From: Gammaproteobacteria bacterium
GTDB lineage: Bacteria > Pseudomonadota > Gammaproteobacteria > Natronospirales > REEB76
Reading direction: 5' to 3'
Assembly (NCBI GenBank): GCA_028870845.1
Contig: JAGWOR010000003.1
Location: forward strand, 1 to 64,000
DNA: 64,000 nucleotides
Positions 1-8,906 of this stretch are shown here, in pieces. Each line of letters opens with the position of its first letter. Position 1 is the stretch's first letter. The position numbers were made by a program, and so were the translations under genes. Below the pieces are notes generated by a model. It searched no databases. It was not told the origin of the DNA and saw only the letters and a program-made list of their open reading frames with translations.

Positions 1-276
1 CACAAACAGCGCCACCGTGATCAGGAACTTCAGGGCTTCACCCACCAGGATGCGGCTCAGCCACTGTTGCGGACCCACTCCCGGTCCGCCGGCGAACATT
101 TTCAACACCATAAACAGGCTGGCGATCACATTGATCAGGCCGCCGGTGACCGCAGACCAGGCCGCAAGCCGCCCCGCAATCAGGGCCGCCGCCAGCCCCG
201 TTAATGCCGCCACCGCTACCTGCAGGCCGATGAGGAAGTAGGCGCCCTGCCGGGCCTTGGCGAATGAGCCAGCCAT
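1..276 (-). CDS. atpI: ATP synthase protein I (AtpI), 5' part only
   Basis: The minus strand opens at an ATG (274-276) preceded by GGAAG and reads 92 codons to the window edge without a stop. The product is a small hydrophobic protein with at least two membrane spans (residues about 13-33 and 40-60) and a Gly/Pro-rich linker. This matches the AtpI family, the non-essential membrane protein encoded ahead of the F1Fo ATP synthase subunits, which helps assemble the c-ring. The identification rests on hydropathy pattern and position: atpI downstream of parAB is common in gammaproteobacteria. The C-terminus lies outside the window. Confidence 0.75.
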   Translation of the reverse strand, partial: MAGSFAKARQGAYFLIGLQVAVAALTGLAAALIAGRLAAWSAVTGGLINVIASLFMVLKMFAGGPGVGPQQWLSRILVGEALKFLITVALFV

Positions 277-291
277 GTGCCGCGCTTCCTA

Positions 292-326
292 AATACAAAA
301 AATGCCACTTCGTTACCGGGGTGGCA
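292..326 (-). terminator. Probable Rho-independent terminator after parB
   Basis: Read on the minus strand, TGCCAC and GTGGCA (plus 321-326 and 303-308) can form a perfect 6-bp stem with a 12-base loop. It is followed at once by a run of six T and then GTATTT. It lies between the parB stop and the atpI start and would separate the partition operon from the ATP synthase operon. The stem is short, so read-through is possible. Confidence 0.5.
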
Positions 327-443
327 GTTCCACAAGCCCATGCGTCTGTGGTGAGCCGCCTATTTTAACGGGCCGGCGGGGTATCTTCAATGAAATTGGG
401 GCGGAAAGCGCTCAGTTAAGCGGCCACCCCGGAACGATTCGCA

Positions 444-1343
444 TCAGCGAATGCGCGCCAGAATACCATCCAGTTCATCGAGGCTGGTGTAATGAATAAT
501 CAGCCGGCCCTTGCCGCCGGCTCCGGCTTCCACGTTCACCTTGGCGCCTAGTTTCTGGGTCAACTCGGTTTCCAGGTGGCGCACATTGGGATCCACCCGC
601 CGTGCCCCCCTGCTGGATGAGCCGCCATTTTCCTTCAGCAGGCGGCGCACCAGGCTTTCGGTCTCGCGTACCGAAAGATGCCGGGCCACCACCTTGTGTG
701 CGGCATCGGTTTGGGCGGGGCCTTTGAGGGCCAGCAGCGCCCGGGCATGCCCCATTTCCAGGTCGCCGCGCTCCACATGCGCCTTGACCGCGTCAGTGAG
801 CTCCAGCAGCCGCAACAGGTTGGTGACCGCGGCCCGGGAACGGCCCACCGCTTCTGAAGCCTGCTGGTGGGTCATATCGAATTCGCTGATCAATCGCTGC
901 AGGGCCTGGGCTTCTTCCAGCGGATTAAGATTTTCCCGCTGGATGTTTTCGATGAGCGCCATGGCGATGGCGGTGCGGTCGGGAACCTCGCGCACCACTG
1001 CCGGAATCTGGTGCAGACCTGCCATTTGCGCCGCCCGCCAGCGGCGTTCCCCGGCGATGATTTCGTAGCGGCGCGGGCCTTTGGCCGGGCCGGAACTGTC
1101 CTGGGCTTCCACGGGCCGCACCACGATGGGCTGCACCAGGCCCTGGGCCTTGATGGAATCCGCCAGATCCTGCAAGCCGTCGGGATGCATCTGCATACGG
1201 GGCTGGAATTTGCCCGGCTGGATCAGGTCCACCGCGATATCGCGCATCTCCTCGGTGCTGGTTTCCGCATCCAGGGCAGCCGGCAGGGCGCCGCCCAGCA
1301 AGGCATCCAATCCGCGACCCAGGCCCTTGCGTTTCGCCGCCAC
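444..1343 (-). CDS. parB: Chromosome partitioning protein ParB
   Basis: 299 aa ParB/Spo0J protein. It binds parS near the origin, spreads as a CTP-dependent clamp and stimulates ParA. It starts with the typical KRKGLGRGLDALLG segment. A ParB nuclease-like domain follows (about 35-130) with the GERRWRA and ENIQRENLNPLEEA motifs, then a helix-turn-helix region (about 140-200) and a C-terminal dimerisation segment. The start is GTG (1341-1343), two bases after the parA TAA, with a GAGAGAGG ribosome site inside the end of parA, so the two are translationally linked. No parS-like TGTTTCACGTGAAACA site was seen in this window. Confidence 0.97.
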   Translation of the reverse strand: MAAKRKGLGRGLDALLGGALPAALDAETSTEEMRDIAVDLIQPGKFQPRMQMHPDGLQDLADSIKAQGLVQPIVVRPVEAQDSSGPAKGPRRYEIIAGERRWRAAQMAGLHQIPAVVREVPDRTAIAMALIENIQRENLNPLEEAQALQRLISEFDMTHQQASEAVGRSRAAVTNLLRLLELTDAVKAHVERGDLEMGHARALLALKGPAQTDAAHKVVARHLSVRETESLVRRLLKENGGSSSRGARRVDPNVRHLETELTQKLGAKVNVEAGAGGKGRLIIHYTSLDELDGILARIR

Positions 1344-1345
1344 GT

Positions 1346-2164
1346 TTACACCTCTCTCGAAGAGCCGGGGATTGTAGCAGCAACACCGGAACCCGCGCTG
1401 CGCTGTTTTTCCCGGCGCAGCATTTCACCGGCCAGCGCCAGATACGAGAGCGCGCCGCGCGAAGTCTCGTCGTGTTTCAGGGCCGGCAGGCCGAAGCTCG
1501 GGGCTTCCGCCAGGCGTACGTTGCGCGGAATGATGGTGTTGTAAACCTGCTTGCCGAAATGCTGGATAAGCTGTGAGGACACCTCGTTGGCCAGATTATT
1601 TCTGGGATCGAACATGGTGCGCAGCAATCCCTCGATATGCAGGCGCGGATTGACATGCTTCAGACGTTCGATGGTTGCCATCAAGGAAGACAGGCCTTCC
1701 AGTGCGTAGTATTCGCACTGCATGGGGATCAACACGGCGTCGGCGGCCACCAAGGCGTTTACCGTTAGCAGGTTGAGTGACGGCGGACAGTCGATCAGCA
1801 CATAATCAAATTCGTCACGCACTTCCGCGAGTGCTTCCTGCAGGCGGCTGTCGCGGCGCTCCGCGTTCAGCAAGCCTACTTCCGCCGCTGTCAGATCGCT
1901 GTTGGCGGGTAACAGCTTGAAGCCGGCGGTATCCAGGTTCACCAGTGCCTCGCGGAGGCGAGTCTCACCCATCAGCACTTCAAAGCTGCCGTGTGCCAGC
2001 GCGTGCTTGTCTACACCGCAACCCATGGTGGCGTTGCCCTGGGGATCCACGTCCACCAGCAAAACGCGGCGCTTGGTGGCGGCCAGTGACGCCGCGAGAT
2101 TCACGGCGGTGGTGGTCTTACCGACGCCGCCCTTCTGATTGGTGATGGCGATGATTCTGCCCAT
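1346..2164 (-). CDS. parA: Chromosome partitioning ATPase ParA (Soj)
   Basis: 272 aa deviant Walker ATPase that partners ParB in origin segregation. The N-terminus MGRIIAITNQKGGVGKTTTA carries the deviant Walker A motif. DVDPQGNATMG (A' motif) and the Walker B segment YVLIDCPPSLN follow. An ATG 11 codons upstream (2197) would add a low-complexity leader not seen in the family, so the ATG at 2162-2164 is chosen. It lies downstream of rsmG on the same strand and directly upstream of parB. Confidence 0.97.
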   Translation of the reverse strand: MGRIIAITNQKGGVGKTTTAVNLAASLAATKRRVLLVDVDPQGNATMGCGVDKHALAHGSFEVLMGETRLREALVNLDTAGFKLLPANSDLTAAEVGLLNAERRDSRLQEALAEVRDEFDYVLIDCPPSLNLLTVNALVAADAVLIPMQCEYYALEGLSSLMATIERLKHVNPRLHIEGLLRTMFDPRNNLANEVSSQLIQHFGKQVYNTIIPRNVRLAEAPSFGLPALKHDETSRGALSYLALAGEMLRREKQRSAGSGVAATIPGSSREV

Positions 2165-2228
2165 ATCTGTCCAGCAGGAGGGCCTCAATGGCCGCATTCA
2201 AAGCACCCGTGTTGCTGCAGGCGCAGGC

Positions 2229-2858
2229 TTACGATTTTTTGATTTCCACTACGCAACGCTCGGCATCCAGTCCAGGCAGCTTGAGCGCATGGACTACGGC
2301 CGAGTAACCGGCCGGTATCTTGTTGAGCTCATCCACCGGCAGCACGCCTTTCATGGCCAGAAAAGATGCCTGCGGCCCGCCCAGATGGCCGGTGAAGCGC
2401 ACAAAATCATCCAGGGATGCGAAGGCGCGGCTGATAACGGTAGCAAACAGTTCCGCAGGGCGATAGTCCTCGGCGCGTACCTGCATGGCCTGCACGTTGC
2501 GCAGGCCCAGTGCGGCCGCGGCATGGGTAATGAAGCGGGATTTCTTGGCATTGCTGTCCAGCAGCACGAACTCCCTATCCGGACAGGCCAATGCCAGCGG
2601 GATCCCGGGCAGGCCGGCACCGCTGCCTACATCGGCGATCCGCCGGCCCTGTAGATAAGGCAGCACGCTGAGGCTGTCCAGCAGGTGCTTGCTGACCATC
2701 TGCGCGGGCGCACGGATGGCAGTGAGGTTATAGGCGGCGTTCCATTTGGCCAGCAGCTGGATATAGTCCAGTAGCGCCTGCTCCGCCCCAGCCGGCAGAT
2801 GCAACTGCAACTGCGCGCAGCCGCCGGTCAGCTGCGCCTTGAGATCGGCGGAATTCAT
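2229..2858 (-). CDS. rsmG: 16S rRNA (guanine527-N7)-methyltransferase RsmG
   Basis: 209 aa SAM-dependent enzyme, formerly GidB, that methylates G527 of 16S rRNA; loss is classically linked to low-level streptomycin resistance. The family signature ADVGSGAGLPGIPLA (SAM motif I) lies near residue 75, followed by FVLLDSN (motif II). An ATG start at 2856-2858 gives the normal family length. It precedes parA by 64 bases. The usual upstream partner mnmG is not here; its place is taken by a type II/IV secretion ATPase. Confidence 0.96.
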   Translation of the reverse strand: MNSADLKAQLTGGCAQLQLHLPAGAEQALLDYIQLLAKWNAAYNLTAIRAPAQMVSKHLLDSLSVLPYLQGRRIADVGSGAGLPGIPLALACPDREFVLLDSNAKKSRFITHAAAALGLRNVQAMQVRAEDYRPAELFATVISRAFASLDDFVRFTGHLGGPQASFLAMKGVLPVDELNKIPAGYSAVVHALKLPGLDAERCVVEIKKS

Positions 2859-2882
2859 GCTTGGAACCTGCTGGAATGCAGT

Positions 2883-4679
2883 TCAGTATTGCGAAGTGGG
2901 TGGTGGCACCACGCGCAGAACCTCTTCCACCGTGGTCACGCCTTCCGCCACCTTCTGGGCGCCGCGCAATCGCAAGGGCTTCATGCCGGCGCGCATCGCC
3001 TCCTGGCGCAGCGCATCGATATCAAAATCCTTGGTGATCAGCTTTTTGATGGCGGGAGAAAACCCCATCATTTCGTACAGGCCGATGCGGCCTTTGTAAC
3101 CGGTATTGCGGCATTCCAGGCAACCGATGGCGTGATACGCGCGCTTGGGATTGTGGGCCTTCCAGGGCGCCACCAGCGCATTCCATTCATCGTCACTGAG
3201 CTGGCCTTCCTTTTTGCAATTCGGACACAGGGTTCGAACCAGTCGTTGGGCAATGACCGCCAGCAGGGTGGACTGCAGCAGAAACGGAGGTACATCCAGG
3301 TCCAGCAAGCGGCTGACGGAAGACGGCGCATCGTTGGTGTGCAGCGTGGACAGCACCAGATGGCCGGTGAGCGAGGCTTGTACCGCCATTTCTGCGGTTT
3401 CGGCGTCGCGGATTTCACCGATCATGATGATGTCCGGATCCTGGCGCAGCAGGGTGCGCACACCATTGGCGAAGGTCAGGTCGATATTGGGCTGCACCTG
3501 CATCTGGTTGAGGGCCGGATCCACCATTTCGATGGGATCTTCCACCGTGCACACGTTGACATCGGGTTTGGCCAGCTGCCTCAAGGTGGTATACAGGGTG
3601 GTGGTCTTGCCGGAGCCGGTGGGTCCGGTCACCAGGATGATGCCGTGGGGGTTGTCGATCATGGCCTGCCAGAATTTTTCGTCCGGCTCCGAGATTCCCA
3701 ACTCGCGGTAGGAACGCGTCAGCACCGTCGGGTCGAAGATGCGCATCACCAGTTTCTCGCCGAACGCGGTCGGCATGCTGGATATGCGCAGTTCCACTTC
3801 CTGGCCGTTGGGATTGCGGGTCTTGATGCGCCCGTCCTGGGGCCGGCGTTTCTCGGAGATATCCATGCGCGCCAGAATTTTTATGCGGCTGGTGACCGGC
3901 GCCAGCACCGCTACCGGAAACTGGTAAACCTGGTGCAGCACGCCGTCGATGCGGAAGCGGATCAGTCCCGCCTCACGCCGCGGTTCGATATGAATGTCGC
4001 TGGCGCGCTGGTCGAAAGCGTACTGCAGCAGCCAGTCAACGATGCTCACCACATGCTGGTCGTTGACATCCAGCTTGCCGGCGCGGCTCAACTCGATAAG
4101 CTGTTCGAAATTCTGTATGCCGGTAGCTGCGCTGCCGAGATTCTGGCTCTCGGCGCCGATCACTGAACGTGAAATGGAATAAAACTCCACCAGGTAGCGG
4201 GCGATGTCTTCCGGGTTGGAAACCACGCGCTTGATCTTTTTCTGCTGGATCTGGGTGATCTCGCGTTCCCATTCCCGCTCGTAGGGTTCGGCAGTGGCCA
4301 CCACGATCTCATCCGCAGTGACCTCCACCGGCAGTACCTTGAAGCGCGAGGCGTAGCCCTGGGAGATCACCCCGGTGATGCGGCGCATGTCGAGTTTCAG
4401 CGGATCAATGCGGAAATACGGCAGATCCACTTTCTGGGCCAGCCATTGGGTCAGGCTCTCGACGCTCAGCTGGGTATTTGGCTGGCGCGCATCCGGCCAG
4501 CCGCGCTTGCCGATCACAGAAAGCGGGTGCTGGTCATCATAAGCACCGCGTTGCGCCAGCCCGCGCAGCAGCGCGGCGCGTTCCGCGGTGAGCATACCGT
4601 CGGCCTCCAGCCAGGTAAGCACTTCCGGCAACGGCAGCTTGCGGTCAGGCTCGTTTTTGAGCGGGCGTGGACTGGACAT
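2883..4679 (-). CDS. GspE/PilB-family secretion or pilus assembly ATPase
   Basis: About 598 aa from the ATG at 4677-4679; a TTG eight codons upstream is a weaker alternative. The layout is an N-terminal MshEN/GspE_N domain (about 50-180), then the hexameric ATPase core. The core has an Asp box (VEDPIEM), Walker A GPTGSGKTTT (about 352-361), Walker B (PDIIMIGEIRD) and a His box (LSTLHTN). A tetracysteine zinc module (CPNC...CLEC) follows, typical of GspE/PilB and absent from PilT. No other type II secretion or pilus gene is adjacent, so the partner machine is elsewhere. Whether it serves T2SS or type IV pili cannot be read from this sequence. Confidence 0.9.
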   Translation of the reverse strand: MSSPRPLKNEPDRKLPLPEVLTWLEADGMLTAERAALLRGLAQRGAYDDQHPLSVIGKRGWPDARQPNTQLSVESLTQWLAQKVDLPYFRIDPLKLDMRRITGVISQGYASRFKVLPVEVTADEIVVATAEPYEREWEREITQIQQKKIKRVVSNPEDIARYLVEFYSISRSVIGAESQNLGSAATGIQNFEQLIELSRAGKLDVNDQHVVSIVDWLLQYAFDQRASDIHIEPRREAGLIRFRIDGVLHQVYQFPVAVLAPVTSRIKILARMDISEKRRPQDGRIKTRNPNGQEVELRISSMPTAFGEKLVMRIFDPTVLTRSYRELGISEPDEKFWQAMIDNPHGIILVTGPTGSGKTTTLYTTLRQLAKPDVNVCTVEDPIEMVDPALNQMQVQPNIDLTFANGVRTLLRQDPDIIMIGEIRDAETAEMAVQASLTGHLVLSTLHTNDAPSSVSRLLDLDVPPFLLQSTLLAVIAQRLVRTLCPNCKKEGQLSDDEWNALVAPWKAHNPKRAYHAIGCLECRNTGYKGRIGLYEMMGFSPAIKKLITKDFDIDALRQEAMRAGMKPLRLRGAQKVAEGVTTVEEVLRVVPPPTSQY

Positions 4680-4820
4680 GGCTCCAGTGTAGTCAAAAGC
4701 CAAGCAGCCTGCACAGGACTGGCGTGGCGCCCATGGTTACCGGGAGTTTTCAACAACCAGCCCTGATCCAACACGGATTCCCAGACCGGACCCGGGATAA
4801 ACTCAGGACCAAGGGATGAA

Positions 4821-6416
4821 CTAGGGCGGCAGCAGCTTCTGAGGGTCGGTGATCTTCAAACTGGCGAGCCTGCCGGTTTTCAGGTTCAGCACCGCAATGC
4901 GGTTGTGGTCGGTGTCGGCGATGTACAGATTGTCGCCGGCCGCGCTCAAGCCGCCCGGCTCATCGAACTCGTCGTGACCGCCCGCGATCGTGGTAACACG
5001 CCGGGTTTTGGGATCCAGTTTCTTGATCTTGCTGTTGTAGGTATCGGCGATGTACAGCTCACCTTCATGCCAGGCAATGCCCAGGTCATGCTGCAGCCGC
5101 ACGGCATCGCCGACGCCATCCACATCGCCGAAGTCAAACAGCCCGGTGCCCACCAGCGTGCGCACCTGCGCGCCCGGCCCGAACCCCACTTGGCGCACGG
5201 CACTGGCCTCTGGATCGGCAACATATAAGTACCTGCCGTCGGTGGTCAAACCGCTGGACTGGGCGAAACTCGCGTCCAGGAGCGAGCCGTCCTGGATGCC
5301 TTCCTGGCCGCTGCCGGCGTACAGTGAGATGGTGTCGGTGGCCGGATCGTAAGTCCACAGCTGGTGTTGCCCCGCCATGGCGATGTACAGCAAGCCGTCA
5401 TGAACCAGCACCGCCCAAGGGGTGTTCAGTTCAGCCTTGCCCGTCGGCATTGATGTTTCCGTCATATAGGTCTGCTGTCCATTGCCGGCCACGGTGGAGA
5501 CTGTGTGTGTTTGCAGGTTGATTTTGCGGATGGCATTGTTGTCGGTGTCCGCCACGTACAGGATGTCGGCACCCGCCAACGCCATGCCCTGGGGATAGTG
5601 GAACCGGGCATTTGCATAACTGCCATTGCGTAATCCGAGACGTCCGCTGCCAATTACTGCCAGTACTTTGCCGGCGAGTGTGGTCTCCAGGATGCGGTTG
5701 TGGTTGGAATCGGCGATGAACAGCCGGTTGTGATCCGCGTCCGCCAGCACTTTCCCGGGAAACAGCAATGTGGTTTTGGGCATTTCCAGATGAATGCCGC
5801 TGAACCACAGTGGCTTGGGATTGATCAGTCCCTTGGCGCTGAATTCTCTGATCAGCGAACCGATGGCGTTGTTAAGCACGTCATAGTGGCCCTCGCCGGC
5901 TACCTGTCCCACCACCTTGCCGGCCGGATCGATCACCGTGAGCGTGGGCCAGCCTTCGGCGCCGTACTCGTTCCAGATCTGCATGTTCTTATCATTCACT
6001 ACCGGATGATCGATGCCGTAACGCAGCACCACAGCCTCGATGTGCGCGGTCTTGCGCTCGGTGGCAAACTTGGCGGAATGCACCCCGATGATGACCAGCT
6101 TGTTGCCGTAATTCTTCTGCAGCTTGTCCAAGTCCGGAATTACATGGAAACAGTTGATGCAACCATAGGTCCAGAAGTCCAGTAGCACCACTTTGCCGCG
6201 CAGTTCCTTAAGCGTTACCGGCCGGCCGCCGGTGTTGATCCAGTCCAGGCCGGTCGGGAATGCCGGCGCCGGTTGCGTGCCGGCCAGTGACGGCATATCC
6301 GCCGCCATCGATAGCGGCAGCGCACCCAGGCCCGTGGCCCAGCGCAAACCGGCAACCACAACCACGGCCAGCGCCGCCAACACCGCTCCAACCAAAACTC
6401 CACGCAGGATTTTCAC
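4821..6416 (-). CDS. Membrane-anchored thioredoxin-fold protein with NHL beta-propeller
   Basis: 531 aa, GTG start (6414-6416) supported by GGGAG upstream. An N-terminal membrane/signal segment (about 5-28) is followed by a TlpA/AhpC-like thioredoxin fold (about 50-190) with a C-I-N-C redox pair at residues 86-89. NHL repeats (about 210-520) follow, each with LYVADTDNN-type signatures. The arrangement resembles animal NHLRC2 and bacterial homologues. It is probably periplasmic; the propeller is a plausible ligand- or partner-binding platform and the CxxC suggests thiol redox activity. The substrate is unknown. It stands alone, with about 140 bases upstream and 80 downstream to the next genes. 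Confidence 0.85.
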   Translation of the reverse strand: MKILRGVLVGAVLAALAVVVVAGLRWATGLGALPLSMAADMPSLAGTQPAPAFPTGLDWINTGGRPVTLKELRGKVVLLDFWTYGCINCFHVIPDLDKLQKNYGNKLVIIGVHSAKFATERKTAHIEAVVLRYGIDHPVVNDKNMQIWNEYGAEGWPTLTVIDPAGKVVGQVAGEGHYDVLNNAIGSLIREFSAKGLINPKPLWFSGIHLEMPKTTLLFPGKVLADADHNRLFIADSNHNRILETTLAGKVLAVIGSGRLGLRNGSYANARFHYPQGMALAGADILYVADTDNNAIRKINLQTHTVSTVAGNGQQTYMTETSMPTGKAELNTPWAVLVHDGLLYIAMAGQHQLWTYDPATDTISLYAGSGQEGIQDGSLLDASFAQSSGLTTDGRYLYVADPEASAVRQVGFGPGAQVRTLVGTGLFDFGDVDGVGDAVRLQHDLGIAWHEGELYIADTYNSKIKKLDPKTRRVTTIAGGHDEFDEPGGLSAAGDNLYIADTDHNRIAVLNLKTGRLASLKITDPQKLLPP

Positions 6417-6496
6417 TCACGACTCCCGTTGCTTGCATGCCGATGCTTGTTAGACACCCGCCGGAGGGGATTTATTACGCTTCGAAAGAAAATGTT

Positions 6497-7504
6497 TCAG
6501 GCCTGCGGAACCAGCACCGCCGCGCCGTTCAGCTTGCCGGCGCGCAACGCCGCCAGGGCTGCATTGGCATCGGTCAAGGCAAACACCTTGACGGAAGTAT
6601 GCACCGGCCAGCGCGCCAAAGCCCGCATGAATTCAGCGCCGTCAGCACGGGTAAGGTTGGCGACCGAACGCAGTACCCTTTCCCCCCAAAGAATCTCATA
6701 GGGGAATGCCGGAATCTCGCTCATGTGGATGCCGGCGCACACCACCGAGCCGCCCCTGGCAACGGCCCTCAGCGCCGCGGGCACCAATGACCCGACCGGA
6801 GCAAAGATCAGTGCCGCCTCCAGAGACTCGGGCGGCATTTCATCGGCAGCGCCGGCCCATTGTGCCCCCAGCTGTCGTGCGAATTCCTGGCTGGCAGTGT
6901 CGCCCGGGCGGGTGAAGGCATACACACGCCGTCCTTGTGCTACCAGTATCTGCGCCAGTACATGGGCCGCTGCTCCGAACCCATATAGCCCAAGCACAGC
7001 CGCTTCCCCCGCCAGCCGCAGTGCCCGGTAACCGATGAGTCCGGCGCATAGCAGCGGCGCTGCATGCACATCGTCATACTCGGGCGGCAAGCGCAGACAA
7101 TAACGGTAATCGGCGAGAGTGTATTCCGCGTAACCGCCATCGCGGTCATATCCCGTGAAGCGCGCCTGTTCACACAGGTTCTCGCGTCCGCTGCGGCAGT
7201 AGGCGCACTCCCCGCAACTGCCGGCCAGCCACGGCACGCCCAAGCGATCACCGCTTTTGAATCCGCTGACACCGGCGCCCATCTCCGCAACGCTGCCAAC
7301 GATCTCGTGACCGGGTATCAACGGCAATTTGCCGCCACTAAGTTCGCCGTCAATGATGTGCAGATCTGTTCGGCACACGCCGCAGGCCAGCACTTTAAGC
7401 AGCACTTCCCCGGGTCCCGGCCGCGGCACCGGCAGCTGGCGCTGAACCAGCGGTAAACCGCGCCGTTCCAGCACCATGGCAGTCATGTGAGCCGCATTAT
7501 TCAT
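6497..7504 (-). CDS. Zinc-dependent alcohol dehydrogenase (MDR family)
   Basis: 335 aa from the ATG at 7502-7504; a second ATG six codons in is possible, and a longer reading to 7621 looks spurious. It has the GroES-like catalytic zinc region (GVCRTDLH, GHEIVG), the four-cysteine structural zinc site (CGECAYCRSGRENLC) and a Rossmann domain with GLYGFGAAAH. This is the AdhA/YogA-like zinc alcohol dehydrogenase group that oxidises alcohols or reduces aldehydes with NAD(P). The substrate cannot be told. The gene is followed closely by the DUF3175 gene on the same strand. Confidence 0.88.
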   Translation of the reverse strand: MNNAAHMTAMVLERRGLPLVQRQLPVPRPGPGEVLLKVLACGVCRTDLHIIDGELSGGKLPLIPGHEIVGSVAEMGAGVSGFKSGDRLGVPWLAGSCGECAYCRSGRENLCEQARFTGYDRDGGYAEYTLADYRYCLRLPPEYDDVHAAPLLCAGLIGYRALRLAGEAAVLGLYGFGAAAHVLAQILVAQGRRVYAFTRPGDTASQEFARQLGAQWAGAADEMPPESLEAALIFAPVGSLVPAALRAVARGGSVVCAGIHMSEIPAFPYEILWGERVLRSVANLTRADGAEFMRALARWPVHTSVKVFALTDANAALAALRAGKLNGAAVLVPQA

Positions 7505-7523
7505 AGACCAGGCATCCGGACGT

Positions 7524-7835
7524 TTATCGAAGTGTGGATGGCTTGCCGTATAACCTGCGCAATTCCTGCTTGGCTTGTTCCAGCACTGTGCGCTGCCTGC
7601 TATCCAACGGCCTGCCGGCACGATTGATGTAAAAACTCAGCATCGACATGGCTGAATGGTAGGGTGACGACTTGCGCGCACTGCTGGATTCCGCCGAGTG
7701 CCTTAGAGAACGGGCAATGCGTGCTGCATCCTTCCAGGAGAAAACCCCGGCTTCCAGAACCAGCGCATGGGACCTGCGGGTCACCTGGCCTGACCATTTG
7801 CGCACTGCCTTTTTTCTCCCGGCACGCTTCCGCAT
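7524..7835 (-). CDS. DUF3175 family protein
   Basis: 103 aa from the ATG at 7833-7835; an in-frame start at 7871 is also possible. The basic N-terminus is followed by the family pattern KWSGQVTRRS-x-LxLExGVF, IARSLRHSAE, SPYHSAMSMLSFYINRAG and a C-terminal LEQAKQELRRLYG helix. This matches DUF3175 as I know it. The function is unknown. Small basic proteins of this kind are often carried next to metabolic or stress genes; here the neighbours are a PPK2 kinase upstream and an alcohol dehydrogenase downstream. No catalytic motif is visible. Confidence 0.8.
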   Translation of the reverse strand: MRKRAGRKKAVRKWSGQVTRRSHALVLEAGVFSWKDAARIARSLRHSAESSSARKSSPYHSAMSMLSFYINRAGRPLDSRQRTVLEQAKQELRRLYGKPSTLR

Positions 7836-7932
7836 ACAATTCAACCGCACAATCGATTCACAATGCAGCATACGCCGGTTAGGCGGGCGCTGTGTTGACC
7901 TGAGTCAGCGCGTCTGCACCAGGCAGGCCATT

Positions 7933-8808
7933 TCAATCCTGTTTGATCAGTTGCTTGCGGATTTCCTGCAATTCCCGTCGGCGCCGCGCACTGGATTCCG
8001 GGTAGCGCATCTTCAGATTTTCCAATGCGTCAAGAATGGCGCTGGATACAATCAGGCGCGCGTTTTCCTTGTCGTCAGCTGGCACCACATACCATGGCGC
8101 ATACTTGCTGCTGGTAGCGCTCAGGCACTGCTCGTAGGCATGCATGTACTGTTTCCAGAATTTGCGCTCCGTCACATCCGCAAGGCTGAATTTCCAGTTT
8201 TTCTCCGCTGCATCGATACGCTGCAAAAAGCGTTTGCGTTGTTCTTCCTTGGAAATATGCAGGAAAAACTTGATGATGCGTGTGCCGTTGCAATACAGAT
8301 GGCGTTCCAGATCGTTGATGGAACGATAGCGTTCCTTCCAGATCGCCTTAACGTCATGCCGACCGTCTGGGACGCCTTCGCTCAGGAGTATTTCCGGATG
8401 CACGCGTACGATAAGCACTTCTTCATAGTAGGAGCGGTTGAAAATGCCGATGCGGCCGCGCTCTGGCAGGTTGCGGGTGGAACGCCACAGGAAGTCATGT
8501 TGCAGTTCGCTGGCACTGGGATGCTTGAAACTAAAAACCTGGCAGCCCTGGGGATTCACACCGGACATCACGTGCCTGATGATGCCGTCTTTGCCTGCCG
8601 CATCCATAGCCTGGAAAATCAGCAGAATCGCATATTGATTGGATGCATACAGCCGCTGCTGCAGCAAGCTCAGCTGCTCCACATGCTGGGCAAGCATCTC
8701 ATGATAGTGCTCCTTGGACTCGTACACCGGTTTGATCCGCGTCGGCCATTTATCCAGCCTGACACGGTTCCCGGGGCGCACACTAAGGCTTTTATGATGG
8801 AATCTCAT
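7933..8808 (-). CDS. Polyphosphate:nucleotide phosphotransferase (PPK2 family)
   Basis: 291 aa from the ATG at 8806-8808; a longer start at 8841 is less likely. It has the P-loop-like [11 protein letters not shown] (about 66-76) that binds nucleotide phosphates, NRSYYEEVL and the basic [11 protein letters not shown] lid region, all diagnostic of PPK2. These enzymes move phosphate between inorganic polyphosphate and nucleoside mono- or diphosphates. One-domain proteins of this size can be ADP- or AMP-specific, and I cannot tell which here. The C-terminus is highly basic. It stands just outside the pigment cluster and is probably unrelated to it. Confidence 0.92.
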   Translation of the reverse strand: MRFHHKSLSVRPGNRVRLDKWPTRIKPVYESKEHYHEMLAQHVEQLSLLQQRLYASNQYAILLIFQAMDAAGKDGIIRHVMSGVNPQGCQVFSFKHPSASELQHDFLWRSTRNLPERGRIGIFNRSYYEEVLIVRVHPEILLSEGVPDGRHDVKAIWKERYRSINDLERHLYCNGTRIIKFFLHISKEEQRKRFLQRIDAAEKNWKFSLADVTERKFWKQYMHAYEQCLSATSSKYAPWYVVPADDKENARLIVSSAILDALENLKMRYPESSARRRRELQEIRKQLIKQD

Positions 8809-8906
8809 ACAATGCCTAGCGTGAACCCGGCGGTATCGCAAGGCTGCGTCGGACTGGCTTCAATTGGCCTGACATACACACACCGCCGCCAGTAACAGCA
8901 GCTCAC

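Noticed and set aside
1-2858. Search for parS and DnaA boxes near parAB
   Set aside because: No TGTTTCACGTGAAACA-like or TTATCCACA site was found; the origin is probably outside the window.
3231-3240. ggttcgaacc, resembling a tRNA T-loop
   Set aside because: It lies inside the GspE-type ATPase coding sequence and has no acceptor or anticodon stems around it.
2799-4166. 455-codon open frame on the plus strand
   Set aside because: It lies fully antisense to the start of rsmG and to the GspE-type ATPase, which has intact family motifs, and it shows no domain.
7672-8895. 407-codon plus-strand open frame
   Set aside because: Antisense to the DUF3175 and PPK2 genes, both of which match known families.
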